Shown here piece after piece: positions 53,300 to 64,000 of a stretch of 64,000 nucleotides of DNA; positions within the stretch are counted from its first letter, which is position 1; the number at the start of each line of letters is the position of its first letter. Made by a program: the position numbers and the translations under genes. The notes below the pieces were generated by a model that was not told where the DNA came from, made no database searches, and was given only the letters and a program-made list of their open reading frames with translations. The DNA comes from Nematopogon swammerdamellus (taxonomy: Eukaryota > Arthropoda > Insecta > Lepidoptera > Adelidae), in the NCBI GenBank assembly GCA_946902875.1, contig OX336343.1, forward strand, positions 1,278,754 through 1,342,753. The letters run 5' to 3'.

Positions 53300-53895
53300 C
53301 TTGGTTTCTGGTTGGACAAACCATCCAACTAGGGAAGCACAACTTTGATAAGGAGGCCAACAGAAGGATTCAGCTAGGCTGGGCGGCATTTGGGAAACTC
53401 CGCCACATCTTTTCATCCTCCATCCCACAGTCATTGAAGACGAAGGTTTTCAATCAGTGCGTTCTGCCAGTAATGACGTACGGAGCGGAAACGTGGACCC
53501 TGACGATGGGCCTAGTCCACAAATTTAAAGTCGCTCAGCGAGCTATGGAAAGAGCAATGCTCGGCATTTCTTTGACCGATAAAATCCGTAACGACGTGAT
53601 ACGTCAAAGAACTAAGGTAGTCGACATTGCTAAGAAAATAAGCAAGCTGAAGTGGCAGTGGGCTGGGCACATCTGTCGTAGACCCGACAACCGATGGGGT
53701 AGACGGGTGCTCGAATGGAGGCCACGTACAAGCAAACGTAGCGTGGGACGCCCCCCGGCTAGGTGGACAGATGACCTAAAAAAGGTAGCCGGGAGTGGAT
53801 GGATGAGAAGAGCGGAAGACCGCGTGTGGTGGCGTGCCTTGGGAGAGGCCTATGTCCAGCAGTGGACCGATACAGGCTGATGATGATGATGATTG
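53300..53895 (+). mobile_element. RTE-type LINE, 5'-truncated, (TGA)n tail
   Basis: From about 53317 the frame reads IQLGKHNFDKEANRRIQLGW, QCVLPVMTYGAETWTLT, AMERAMLGISL, KLKWQWAGHICR and KRSVGRPPARWTDDL, ending AYVQQWTDTG, then a stop and ATGATGATGATG. A second RTE subfamily: similar protein to 44630-45235 but a TGA rather than TGAC tail. Confidence 0.82.
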
Positions 53896-53966
53896 GTTTC
53901 TGGTAGCAGCGTCTCCATTATTCAAATTCTCGTTCATAGTTTATTCTTCTTCTTCAGCAGAGTATG

Positions 53967-54400
53967 GTCAGTCAGTCGGCGTGTAAGAATCCACTGCTGG
54001 ACATACGCCTCTCCAATTTTCCTCCAGTCCTCCCGGCCTTCAGCGGTACGGAACCGCACTGCTTTCCGCCGACGTACTTGATATCGTCGTCCCACCTGGC
54101 GGGTGGTCTTTACACACTCCGTTCACCTGTCCACGGCCGCCAGTGTAGGACACGGTTACTCCAACGGTCATCGTCTCTTCGGCTAACGTGGCCAGCCCAC
54201 TGCCACTTGAGCTTTAGCCACCCGATATCCAATATCGACTCCATCCAGTACGACTTACTTTGGTGCGTCTGCGGATTGCCTCGTTACGCACCATATCACG
54301 TAGCGATATTCCCAGCATGGCTCGCTCTATTGCTCGCTGTGCAACTTTCAACCTTTGGACAACAGCGACCGTCAGCGTATGGTAGTCCACTGCAAATCTG
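53967..54400 (-). mobile_element. RTE LINE fragment
   Basis: GTCAGTCGGCGTGTAAGAAT, CCACCTGGCGGGTGG, CCAGCCCACTGCCACTTGAG and AGCATGGCTCGCTCTATTGC: complement of the TGAC-tailed RTE ORF with several frameshifts. Confidence 0.75.
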
Positions 54401-54414
54401 CCTATCTAAATTTT

Positions 54415-54800
54415 TTTTTTTATGGAAACTGACACGGTTGGCTACATCACCTACAACATCCGTGATGTCAGCCCATAACATCGGGTGAACTAGGTGCCAC
54501 GTCAGTGCTTCCCTCCGATCGTGCCGGCTACACTAAACTGGACGGAAAACACAAACTATTTAAGCCGTTTCGACCGACGCCGCGACGTTTCATTCAGTGC
54601 GGTGGTACCAACCCGGGCGGGTTGAACCCTACCACCGAGTAAGGTAGGAAGGGAAGGGACCTACAGTTTTACGTGGAATCCGAACCACGGTCAGCCCCCA
54701 GCGGTCGTGCGGTCACCCATCCAAGCACTGACCGCGCCCAGCGTTGCTTAACAATCAATAGCAACAGTCGACTGTCCGCACGACTGAGCTATCGAGGCTT
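54415..54800 (-). repeat. SINE-1 with chimeric tRNA/5S rRNA head
   Basis: Reference copy. Minus strand: GCCTCGATAGCTCAGTCGTG (tRNA A-box-like), then GTTAAGCAACGCTGGGCGCG, GTCAGTGCTTGGATGGGTGA and CCGC, closely matching the 5S rRNA 3' half, then GGTTCGGATTCC (B-box-like), the body with GGTTCAACCCGCCCGGGTTG, and GTCAGTTTCCATAAAAAAAA. Known 5S-derived SINEs (SINE3 class) lack this split-tRNA arrangement; whether the boxes drive pol III here is inferred. Confidence 0.72.
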
Positions 54801-54990
54801 CTCACCTTGGCACAAACTTCCACCGCGGTTGGATCTTCGTGCCTTACTTCCTGCTTGATAGTTATCTTGTGTTAATACATTGCTAGGCGTGGTGGTCAGT
54901 GTTGTGCTGTAATTTACCAGAGTTCTTGCAGCTCAACATCGATTACTCTGTTTATCCCGTTCGTCGGGATACAGCGTGTGATATGTTATG
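54800..54990 (+). repeat. SINE-2 CATA-type, headless
   Basis: CTCACCTTGGCACAAACTTC, GGTGTTGTGCTG-like and TTCGTCGGGATACAGCGTGT. Abuts the SINE-1 head. Confidence 0.5.
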
Positions 54991-55107
54991 TTCGTTTGAA
55001 TGTAAACTATAGCTCTACTATAAATCGCTCTACTTAGTCGCAGAATGTATTTGCGAAGTATATTTTAAATTACACAGCAATCATTATAATAATATTAAGA
55101 AAATTCG

Positions 55108-55345
55108 TACAAATTAGTCACGAAAATCAAATTTGACTAACAGTTCTTTCTGCTCATATTCTGTCTGTACAATTTGCAGAGACTACCGCGATTTTATGAA
55201 ATTGTTTAAAGATAATTTTATAAACAAATTAGTCACGAAAATCAAATTTGACTAACAGTTCTTTCTGCTCATATTCTGTCTGAACAATTTGCAGAGACTA
55301 CCGCGATTGTGAATTATGAAATTGTTTAAAGATAATTTTATAAAT
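55108..55345. repeat. Two-copy tandem duplication (~115 bp unit)
   Basis: AAATTAGTCACGAAAATCAA to GATAATTTTATAAA occurs twice in succession; the second copy has a 6-bp insert (GTGAAT). Confidence 0.8.
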
Positions 55346-55396
55346 GAGGCGTATTTTGTACATAATTCCGCCGAACTGTATAATATAGTATAGCTA

Positions 55397-55795
55397 GGAT
55401 AATAAATCTGTAAGTGATGGTCATGGAGTAAGTTACTGTGTTTTATGTATGAGATATTTCCGTTTGTAGACTATGTATGTATGATAATTTGATAATAAAA
55501 TTAAATTGACGATTTTTAGAAATATTTTCTGTATAGTATGTATGTATGTTCCTCCGTAACACTTAAACCGATGATCCGAATTCGATGAAACTTACTTATT
55601 ACAAGCACATTTAGCTATACGATACGAGACACAGGATGCTAAGATGTGGCTCTCGTACGTACAAACCGAATTGTTCCGCGCGCCGAAATAAAGCTAACGC
55701 ATGAACGCAGCTCGGCCTTCTTTCTTACTTGCTTACTTAGTTACTTCTTTTTATTATACAATTTTACGCAAGCGAAGCCGCTGGCAAAAGCTTAG
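55397..55795 (+). repeat. Family D repeat, reference copy
   Basis: AATAAATCTGTAAGTGATGG, GACGATTTTTAGAAATATTT, TTCCTCCGTAACACTTAAAC, CGAATTCGATGAAAC and GCGAAGCCGCTGGC, ending AAAAGCTTAG (CTAG mutated). The hairpin near the end parallels family C. Confidence 0.58.
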
Positions 55796-55874
55796 TTTTA
55801 TGTAAGAGGCGTATTTTGTAGATAATTCCGGCGACTGTATAATATAATAATAGTAGGTACCTTAGTATAGTTAG

Positions 55875-56215
55875 GATCGTCGGCGTGTACCAATGAGTTG
55901 TTTCTGACGAAAAAATTTACGTGCATACCTACACCTGCTGCTTCACCGTTCGGAACCGGTGTAAAACTGTAGGTCCCTTCCCTTGCCCCTTACTAGGTGG
56001 TAGGCTCACATTGTAGCCGGCTGGTCTGGTACCACCGTACTGGATGTAAGATGGCCGCATAGCAGCTTCGGTTGTGTTCTCCTCTGGTCCAGTATAGCCA
56101 GCAATCCAGAGAAGTCTCCGGTATGGCACCTATCTTCTCGGAGGTGATATTGGCTGGTCGGAGCATGCGCTTTGGCCCCTCCGACTCAGCCACCTATACC
56201 GGATTACATAAAAAA
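55875..56215 (+). repeat. SINE-3, uninterrupted, head-truncated
   Basis: GTCGGCGTGTACCAATGAG, AACTGTAGGTCCCTTCCCTT and GTACTGGATGTAAGATGGCC, ending CCGGATTACATAAAAAAAA. Serves as the uninterrupted comparison for 16855-17645. Confidence 0.68.
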
Positions 56216-56469
56216 AAAGGATAATAAATATAATTAAATAATCATGTTTAATTTTAATGAGTGATTATGTTGGAGGTGGTAGTGGTGTGCCGTCACGTCG
56301 TCGTGTCTTGGCGAGTAACCCCTCACCTCGCTCTGTCAAGGTGAACCGGTATACAGGCAATACAGTGAGCGAACATTGCAACAGACATATGGTTCCGGTG
56401 GAGTGCAAGCTTCTTCCTTCCATCAGTTCTGTACGTCTGGCTGGATGTTGCACTTCTCTAGGCGCAATA

Positions 56470-56650
56470 TGAAAATGGGGAGTAAACTCAGAAAAAACGT
56501 CACATCACCGTCACGCCTCATCGTCACCGTTGCCGCATAAACATTATTCGTATGTAGGTATTGTGCGTTGCTGCCTTTGAGCAAATAGATCCACACATGC
56601 TTGCATCCCGACAATCGGGGTTAGCAGAGTAATTGGAGTTATGCTACTGA
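56470..56650. repeat. Relic of the 11865-type repeat plus SINE-2 tail
   Basis: GAGTAAACTCAGAAAAAACG and TAGGTATTGTGCGTTGCTGC parallel 11890-11985; then GCATCCCGACAATCGGGGTT, a SINE-2 tail scrap. Confidence 0.48.
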
Positions 56651-57460
56651 TTATCAAAAACACTTCCATAACAATAAATCTTTTTTTTTTCAAAATAATT
56701 TTTGGGTTTTTTAAATAAGGTGTTCATACGTTACAGCATGTTACAAGTGTCAAAAGTTTACTAACAATATTTTTTAAATACCGGAATTCTAGGGAAATTT
56801 TCATAATTCTGGAAAGAGGTGGTTTTAACCACTCCGTGTGAGAAGACATATCTCGCCAACATTTGGTATTTATACTATCTATTCCAAATCCGTACGGCAC
56901 CCTACGGTTTGTGTACGTATACTCGCCAACTCTGCTTGCAACACTCGTTCTTGCTTATTTTTCATTTCAATCGATGGAATATCTTAATTTCACTCGAAAC
57001 GTTATCAGATGTCGTTATTACGGAGTATAGAACGCAGCTACGACACGTGATCGAATGTCGTGCTTGATCGCTATAGAAATAAATGTGTACCTAGACGGGA
57101 CATTCGAATTTCGAATGTTGAAAATTCGAACAGTGCAAAAGTCGACCTTACGAATGTACAAGTTGCATAGATGATGTCATTATTTATGTATTTATTTATT
57201 AGGAAACTTAACAGCTAGGTAACTTACGAACTATTACATAGCCAACATTAAAGAAAAAATTAAATAGCCAATAATAAAGTTTCGCGTTTTACAAATTGTA
57301 ATATACAAATACGTCCTGCTAAATAAACAAAAGAAGAAGAAAATAAACCAAATTAACTAATAAAAATAAAGAACTAAGAGGAAAACAATATTAGGTTAAA
57401 CATTAAATATACAGTAAGTGATTTTAAATGATTACCTACCAGATATAGGTTAAGATACCT
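56650..57460. other. AT-rich, no supported gene
   Basis: An 82-codon ORF at 56819 has no recognisable motif. The rest is AT-rich. Confidence 0.35.
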
Positions 57461-57464
57461 ATTA

Positions 57465-58040
57465 GGGATCCATATCCATCCGGAAGCCTATTACCAAGCC
57501 TACGTTCGTCGTCTGTTAGCCGGTTGAAATTTTCACAGAATGTGTGTTATTTATTATGGCGGATGTGCCAACAAATAATAAAAAAAGCTAAAAGTAAAAA
57601 ATATACATAGAAGAAACGTGCTAAGAATAGATTAGTCACGCTACTTAATAATAGATGGCGCCACACGTTTTTATATTTTGCATTGTAGAAAGACAAAAGA
57701 TAGACTAGGATATGGTTTTTTGACAGGTATAACAGATGCTTCCGCGCGCAAGTAAAACTCGCACTTAACCGATTTTCTTTATGATCTGTACCTACATAAT
57801 AATTTTCTTAAAGTGCTTTAAAAGTGTTAAAAAAAACACGTTTCTATGGGGATCCTTCATTTTCACTTTTTGCTTTGTTGTTATTTGTTAGGATATCCGA
57901 CATAATAAATAACACATATTCTGTGAAAATTTCAGCAAATTTTAACTATTACGTTTCAAAAGATACAACCCTTTAAAGGTAGAACGGGCAGACGGCAGGC
58001 GTAGGCATACTCGTACGATACGGAATCCTAAAAATAATCT
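57465..58040. repeat. Two degenerate family E copies
   Basis: GCCGGTTGAAATTTTCACAG, TTATGGCGGATGTGCCAAC and AATAGATGGCGCCACACG; then ATTCTGTGAAAATTTCAGC and ACGATACGGAATCCTAAAAA. Head to tail and heavily mutated. Confidence 0.48.
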
Positions 58041-59050
58041 GATAGAAATATGCTACCTAGATTTTTTTTTACTTCATCATCATCTCTGTATGTATTCTAT
58101 CAAACTTGTACGTTCTGTCTGCTGTACTCGTATGTGAAGTGAAGTGCGTGCAGACCACTTACGTTAGTTACTACTTCAAGGTGAAATGTAATATCAATGC
58201 CGTGTCTGACTGTTTTATTCGCATGTTGATCGTCGCGAGCGAAATAAACGTCTCACTCGCTGTCGATTATGTGTGCTGATGCGTTTCCAACTGTGGTTTC
58301 CAAAGATCTAAGTGTAGCAACACGACAACATAACACTGACAAACAGACATGACGAAATATTTTCATCTCGTTAATTTTGCACACTGGAATAATTCAGAAA
58401 AAAAAATCTATATTATTAAATATTTAGATTCCAGACAAAGCTTGCACTTAGATAATTATTTTAATAAAATTGCATTTTGAAAGTACTTTGGAACCGTAAA
58501 TATAATTTCTCAATAAGCATATTTTTTTTTTGCAACCACAATTCTTTTCTTTTTTTTTATCATTGACAGGCACATTTTTAAAAATGTATGTCTTTAAAAC
58601 GAAACATTTTTGTCACACGGGAGTTTTTCTCTCGTACTTGAAATAGAACCAACCTTCGATTTTTTTAAATAAAACGGATAGTGTCAGAAAATCGGCTCCC
58701 ATAACACTGTGCTTTGGATTCTGATGTATTCGGTGGAGAAATTGACGCGTTACGGCTATGTTAATATTCAATTTGGCAGTTAGACTTGTATGACTTGGGC
58801 GTTGGCTTCTTCGTTTTACGTGGAATCCGAACCACGGTCAAATCACGTTAGAATTCACATCGACATTTACTCGATTTTAGCATTTACTTTAGGTGCAGTG
58901 CATTCTGCTGACTGAATACCTTGATTGACTTGATGGCGATCGCATCCGCTTTCTACTACTTTCCGCGGTGAGTCGATAGATTCTATTCCTCTTTAGAGTT
59001 TCGCTGTTTTAGGATTAAAGTTAGTTTTAGGATCTTGGCCAAGAAGAATA
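58040..59050. other. No supported gene
   Basis: AT-rich sequence with a short SINE-1 scrap at 58815-58840 (TACGTGGAATCCGAACCACG). Confidence 0.35.
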
Positions 59051-59059
59051 TCTGGCTGT

Positions 59060-59230
59060 GTTTATTGTTTATGGTATAATTTCATCCATAGGTAGGTAAC
59101 CTACGCTTGGATATGTCGAAAATTCCGCCAGTTCTCAATTCAATGTGAAGAAGAACTGACAAACAAACTTCGCAAGTCACAATGTTTTGTTAGTAGTTAC
59201 CTTATAAGTATTATAATGACTTACAATAAT
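59060..59230 (-). repeat. Dispersed repeat with AATAAAC tail (copy 2)
   Basis: Pairs with 345-515. It is followed by 59230-59380, which is paralogous to the flanks of the Helitron pair at 41917-42530 and contains the unoccupied site at 59310/59311. Confidence 0.6.
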
Positions 59231-59399
59231 TATGGTCAGCTAAAGCATACCTAACAGTGTAATAACTCTTTTCAATTTAAAACATTAGTTTAATTTGTCG
59301 TTTCGAATTATTCTCATCTATTTTTTATGCCCAATAACAGTTTATTATAAAATCTAACTCTATTACAAAATAACACTTTTCGAAATATAATCTATGTCT

Positions 59400-60580
59400 T
59401 GCTAATTGTACATTATTCTTACACCGTCTATCATATTATGATTGTCGGAATTAAGAGAGGAATCATGAATATATTGCCATAGAATATGTTCTGATACACA
59501 TATGCACTTGGTAAAGTCAAGAGCCTTATCTCCCTGAACGCTGTCCTTTGTTTTTTTTTTCTTCTTTATTTAAATAGGGCTTTAGCCTTAGCCGCCTAAC
59601 GACTATGCCAGCCCCATCGTAACTACTAAACAATTCACCATCTCTAGCCTCTAAGGGCTAAGAGATGCTTGGACAAGTATCCCTAGTTTTCATATTTAAG
59701 ATGTACCGCGACGCTCCCTTCTGTAAGAAAATATCCCATTTGAATCTGCCGCATTTTCCTAAAACACACGGCTTCTAGCGGTTAAAGGGTTAATATATCT
59801 CAGGATTTGTCGTGAGATTTCAGTATTTTTAGGCTCCTGACAGGATTGCGGCCGGATCTTGGAAATGTCAGGATATTTTTATTTTAAAATAAATTACAGT
59901 AGATTTTCAGTTGTTTTTTTTTATTAGAAAGTTACAATCAACATAAAGCATAATTTTTTTTTGTGTATTTTGTGTAGGCTTCTGGTGTTGTTTTGTGTAG
60001 TTATGGACAAATTTGTCGGAAATAAAGAAGTTTTATTATTTATTTATTATTATTTATTTATAAACAAAAACATAGTAATCTTCTTTGGATAATATTACGT
60101 TATCAATAGGGCCCCAGTGCACAAAACCAATACCCAAAGAGTTTGTATTACGTCGAAGGAGCGCAGCGACGTAATAAAAACTCTTTGCCAATACCTAGTT
60201 GATTTTTTCCCCACAGAGTTGTGAATTACGTTTGCGAAAAAATCTCAGGAGTTTTCATTCGGTTTTTTGGTTAGGACTTTAAATTTTTCCGCCTGGTAAA
60301 CCTACTAGCGGTGGACCGGGGCGGTAAACAAACGAGCAGCGCAAACACGCAGAAAGCGGAGCGCGCTCGACAGATCTGGAGTGGAGTGCACTGTGCACTG
60401 AAGTATTAGCACTGTCGTGATGACACCGCGCCGCAGTGCAGACTAAGTAGAGCTTCTTGGAACATGCTCTCGCCGGCTGTTGCCCAACTGCTGGACATTG
60501 GTCTCTCTCTTAATGTTACTTAAAAATTTTATCGGTGTCCTGTTTGTTCATCAATTCAATTATTTTATTGGATTCTTTGG
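59400..60580. other. No supported gene
   Basis: Mostly AT-rich, with one GC-richer block (60300-60480). CTGCTGGACATTGGTCTCTC at 60489 is an RTE 3' end scrap. Confidence 0.35.
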
Positions 60581-60585
60581 TGCAT

Positions 60586-61050
60586 TTTTAACTGACTTCA
60601 AAAAAAGGAGGAGGTTTCGAGTGTATTTTTTTTTTATGATTGTTACCTCAGAACTTTCGACTGGGTGAACCGATTTTGATGATTCTTTTTTTATTTGAAA
60701 GCCCGTGTTGTCTCATTTCAATTTGGTCAAGATCGGATTGGAAAGCGAGGCGGAATCGCGAGGCCGAGGGCCTCGCGATTCCGCCGAGTACATTATAATA
60801 GCAAAAAATTACTAAAAAAAACTGTAAAAAAAAACTACCTATTTAAAAAAATATAAAAACCGCCTTCAAAAGTGTATGAAATAAAAAAATCTAACCCTTG
60901 AGTTGAAGGCGGTGCTAAAGCAAGCAAAAATTATGCATGAAAGAAAACATGAGTGGATGATATCCTTTGTGATTTGAGTAGCCTTCTTTAGCACCGCCTT
61001 CAACTCTAGGGTTCGATTTTTTTTTATTTCATACATTTTTGAAGGCGGTT
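60586..61050 (+). repeat. Family A repeat (copy 4)
   Basis: AACTGACTTCAAAAAAAGGA, GGGTGAACCGATTTTGATGA and GGAATCGCGAGGCCGAGGGC, with hairpin arms AAAACCGCCTTCAAAAGTGT and ACATTTTTGAAGGCGGTTTT. Confidence 0.65.
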
Positions 61051-61315
61051 TTGTATACTTAGACAAGTCAACTATTGAATAAAAAAGTATTCATATTCTA
61101 TTTCTATCCAAGCAAAAAATGGGCCATCGTCAAAACAACAATTTACAATCAAAATAACAGAATTACTAAAAATACTAAAATGAACATTTGAAATCAAACC
61201 TAACAATACAACCGTGAAATAAAAAAATTTATTACATAAAAATAAATCAAAAGAACAATAAAATAAAATGTTTAAAATTAAAATTAATGTCAGAAATACA
61301 AACATTTACATATAC

Positions 61316-61723
61316 AAGGTGTTTCGTTATTCATGAATGAAATTTCGGGAGGGTTACATACACACTCAAATAAACACTTTACGTAAGAAAAAAACATATG
61401 TTTATAGGAGCATTTTTTCTCCTAACAAAACAATATGTTTATAGGAGCATTTTTTCTCCTAACAAAACAATCAAATTAAATAGCTAGCTGTAAAAACCAA
61501 TCATAGTGACCTTGTGACTTACTTACAACAAACAGCTGTTCGACGTTTGAACACAGTACGGTCATTGACCCCGTACAGTGCAAGTTACCTACTGTTACAA
61601 ACATGTTTTGTTAAATTTCTCGAAAAGTAATACTATAAACATATAATTTTTTTTGAGTAACGTGTTTATTTGAGTGTGTATGTAACCCTCCCTAAATTTC
61701 ATTCATGAATAACGAAACACCTT
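61316..61723. mobile_element. MITE with ~70-bp inverted repeats
   Basis: AAGGTGTTTCGTTATTCATG, AATGAAATTTCGGGAGGGTT and ACACACTCAAATAAACAC are mirrored at 61655-61723. Inside, a block with ATGTTTATAGGAGCATTTTT is tandemly duplicated (61398-61470). TA-rich flanks. Confidence 0.78.
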
Positions 61724-61827
61724 ATATATTAAAAGTCATAATAAAATAAAAATGTCAAAACATAAAAAATCCAGTGCATTTTGTCTTATTTTACATTTTA
61801 ACATTCTGCCAGTTCGAGTTCATCAAA

Positions 61828-62219
61828 ATTTAAAAAACCCCCGACCCTTAAAAAGTCAAAAATAATTTCCGTTTACTTACAGGAGTCGGGAGACCGCTAA
61901 GTAAATTCCCGCGCAGCTCTGAGTTTTTATATTTTATTTACTTAGCGCTCCTCCGACTCCTTTAAGTAAGTAAACGGAAATTATTTTTGACTTTTTAAGG
62001 GTCGAGGGTTTTTTAAATTTGTAATTTAACTTTTATTTCAAGCTTTTTTAAAAAAACCGCATGAAAATCTTTCCACTTTTTAAGATAAATATTTTTTTTA
62101 TTACTTAATTACTAGATTACTTGATTACAATCATAGCTAAGAACCATCCCGATTAAACAAGCTTGCTAATAAAAAAAACCGCATCCAAATCGGTCCATCC
62201 GTTTGGGAGCTACGATGCC

Positions 62220-62259
<40 letters not shown>

Positions 62260-62319
62260 CACACACACACCCTCACGTCAAACTTATAACACCCCTCCGT
62301 TTTTTTCGTCGGGGGTTAA
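61828..62319 (-). repeat. Family B repeat, complete (copy 4)
   Basis: AATTTAAAAAACCCCCGACC hairpin at left, AACCGCATGAAAATC, AACCGCATCCAAATCGGTCC, a CA run at 62221-62270, and CGTCGGGGGTTAAT at right. Confidence 0.65.
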
Positions 62320-62344
62320 TAAAAATAGCACACTGCACAATTTG

Positions 62345-62574
62345 TTTCACAATCTCGCTAAATATTTTCGGACAAGATAACTTATCAAGCAGTAAGGCAC
62401 GAGCACCCACCTGCTGTATGACTCGATCGAAAGACCGTGCCAAGGTGAGAGGTGTCTAACCTGTCGCCCCTTAGCACGGCATCTTGTCCTTATCCCTTAG
62501 TCGCGATTAACGACATGCACGGGTAGTGGATGCAGTGGGGCTATTCGTTTTAAGTACCGGCCCCACAATACGGT
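62345..62574 (-). repeat. SINE-2 CATA-type, tail-truncated
   Basis: AAGGCACGAGCACCCACCTG, ATCTTGTCCTTATCCCTTAG and GGGGCTATTCGTTTTAAGTA, complement of the SINE-2 head at right. Confidence 0.55.
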
Positions 62575-62591
62575 ATCAGTAGGTTTGATGT

Positions 62592-62968
62592 TAGCCTTCA
62601 AAAATATAAAAACCGCCTTCAAAAATTTATGAAATAAGAAAATCGAACCCTAGAGTTGCAGGCGGTCGGTGATTTTTGCTTGCTTTAGAACCGCCTTCAA
62701 CTCTAGGGTTCGTTTGTTTTTTATTTCATACATTTTTGAAGGCGGTTTTTATATTTTGTTAAATAGTTTTTTATTGCACAGTTTTTTTATGTAATTTTTT
62801 GCTATTAATGTACTTGGCGGAATCGCTTTCCAATCCGATCTTGACCAAATTAAAATGGGACCACACGGGAAGCATCAGCTTTCAAATAAAAAAAGAATAA
62901 AAAAATAAATTTAAAAAAATACAGTCGAATTGAGAACCTCTTCCTTTTTTTGAAGTCGGTTAAAAAGG
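62592..62968 (-). repeat. Family A repeat (copy 5)
   Basis: Hairpin AAACCGCCTTCAAAAATTTA / ATTTTTGAAGGCGGTTTTTA at left, TTGGCGGAATCG, and CCTTTTTTTGAAGTCGGTTA at right. Confidence 0.62.
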
Positions 62969-63189
62969 CTGTATATTAGCTGACAAGAATGTCGCGGTAG
63001 AGTGCCTACCTACCTGACGGAGCTGGCGGTCGGACGGACGGAATACATACATACATATCTAGTCGCCCGCCCCGCAGCCTCCTCGCCGCGCCGGTACCGG
63101 ATGGAACCCGGCCAGTCCACTTGTGTGTCTAGCTAGCTAGCCTAGCTGTAGTAGTAGAACTTGTAGACCAGTGGTGCCCATACCATTGC

Positions 63190-63565
63190 CCACGTTTTTT
63201 GGTGAAAATCGTTTAATCGAGATTTGGTGGACGGTTAACGTCCACCTCTATTAAATAAAAATAAAATTATTAACTTACATACTTAACTGGTAGAATTGAA
63301 CTGCATGTAGGTAAATTCCAAACACTTAAATTTGAATGACATCAAAAGAAAAAGGGGACTGGACTAGGTCATTGTTCTCATTAGACCTAAACAGCACTTT
63401 TGCCAAATCTCCCCAAATTAACTGTCCATCGAGTTTTTATTCCAATATTAAATTTTTGTATGAAAAAAAAAATACGGAATTTCGATTTGAGTGATAGGAT
63501 TTTTTCTTCTAATAATGAGTCCTTTCTATTCCTGAAGTTTCTCAAGCCTATCCTGAAACATCCTG
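63190..63565. mobile_element. TA-flanked MITE, left-truncated
   Basis: Matches the right three quarters of 29432-29902 (ATCGAGATTTGGTGGACGGT, ATTTCGATTTGAGTGATA) and ends CCTATCCTGAAACATCCTG with TA. Confidence 0.65.
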
Positions 63566-63594
63566 TATAGCGCGCGCCAGACTAACGCGGAGGT

Positions 63595-64000
63595 GTAGTC
63601 CGACGGCGCCCACGGGAATTCAGATATTGACGGGGGCTGCGAATGCCATGTAGGCCGGCTAGGTGCACCTTTACATTATGTTTGAAGTACCCCAGACATT
63701 TTTTTTTATTTTTTTTTTATTGAAAGAGCGACATATGGCGCCGCACCACCCATAAGGTGCCTAACGACGCCCATGGACATTCGGTCGTATGCGGGGGTTG
63801 CGAATGTCATGGCCTGACAGGTGCCCATTCACGCCCCTCTTGAAGGATCCGAGACTGTACTTGGGGGGAATATATGAGCAGTGAGAGCGTTCCAGAGTTT
63901 ACCGGTTCTGTAGAGGAAATATCTGCAGAATCGATTGGTACGCATCCGCGGTAAGTTCACATTACATTGGAGGAAAGGATGCAGGGGGGACAATTTTGAA
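63595..64000 (-). mobile_element. Two overlapping LINE 3' ends, window-truncated
   Basis: 63595-63690 is a LINE scrap (GACGGGGGCTGCGAATGCCA). It is interrupted by a second minus-strand LINE starting with a T run (63700) and CCCATGGACATTCGGTCG, then the complement of the RTG.LWN-type block; it runs off the window. Confidence 0.6.

Noticed and set aside
54680..54770. 5S rRNA gene
   Set aside because: Only the 3' half is represented, inside a SINE with tRNA boxes and an A tail.
56819..57067. 82-codon ORF
   Set aside because: No recognisable domain and AT-rich composition typical of chance ORFs here.

Overview
The window looks like nuclear DNA from an insect, most likely a moth or butterfly (Lepidoptera). 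It is AT-rich and almost wholly occupied by nested transposable elements. Short GC-rich host exons lie between them, and the SINE, Helitron-like and RTE families are of lepidopteran type. No bacterial-style operons, CRISPR arrays or complete rRNA genes were seen.

Host genes: three + strand exons (1632-1783, 2973-3261, 11620-11798) share compatible splice phases and encode part of an unconventional myosin XV-like tail (MyTH4/FERM-type region before the SH3 domain; Sisyphus/Myo10A type in flies). The 8.4-kb intron between exons 2 and 3 holds an antisense, full-length Ty3/Gypsy retrotransposon with identical 168-bp LTRs and a 1,349-codon gag-pol ORF (3623-10963). A second host gene probably begins at 49669, in a CpG-rich first coding exon of unrecognised function.

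Layout: 1-11.8 kb myosin exons, SINEs, an RTE fragment and the Gypsy element. 12-17.6 kb a Harbinger-like element, a 39-bp minisatellite, a 185-bp satellite derived from a LINE 3' tail, and a SINE split by a LINE. 18-25 kb repeats and a mariner-type transposon in a CATA microsatellite. 26.6-34.5 kb a three-level nest: a Harbinger element (TAA duplication), inside it a composite hAT-like unit (8-bp duplication only at its outer ends), and inside that TA-flanked foldback elements. 34.5-41 kb SINEs, a 399-bp tandem duplication and a miniature LTR element (39234-40094). 41-49.5 kb Helitron-like repeats, an internally deleted mariner and RTE and other retroelement fragments. 49.6-50.3 kb the host exon. 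51-64 kb further SINE, RTE, MITE and hairpin-tailed repeats, ending in truncated LINEs.

Repeat families used below. Family A starts AACCGACTTCAAAAAAAGG and ends in a GAAGGCGGT hairpin. Family B starts AACCCCCGACG and ends in a long hairpin. Family C is Helitron-like, TCCTTACC to CTAG. Family D is a second CTAG-ended repeat. Family E is bounded by GGTTCCGTA and GGCCAAGTGCGAGTC. SINE-1 has a tRNA/5S rRNA chimeric head, SINE-2 a head of unknown origin, and SINE-3 a tRNA-like head. Everything is read by eye: motif matches, terminal repeats and target duplications are seen directly, while family names are inferred from known hallmarks.
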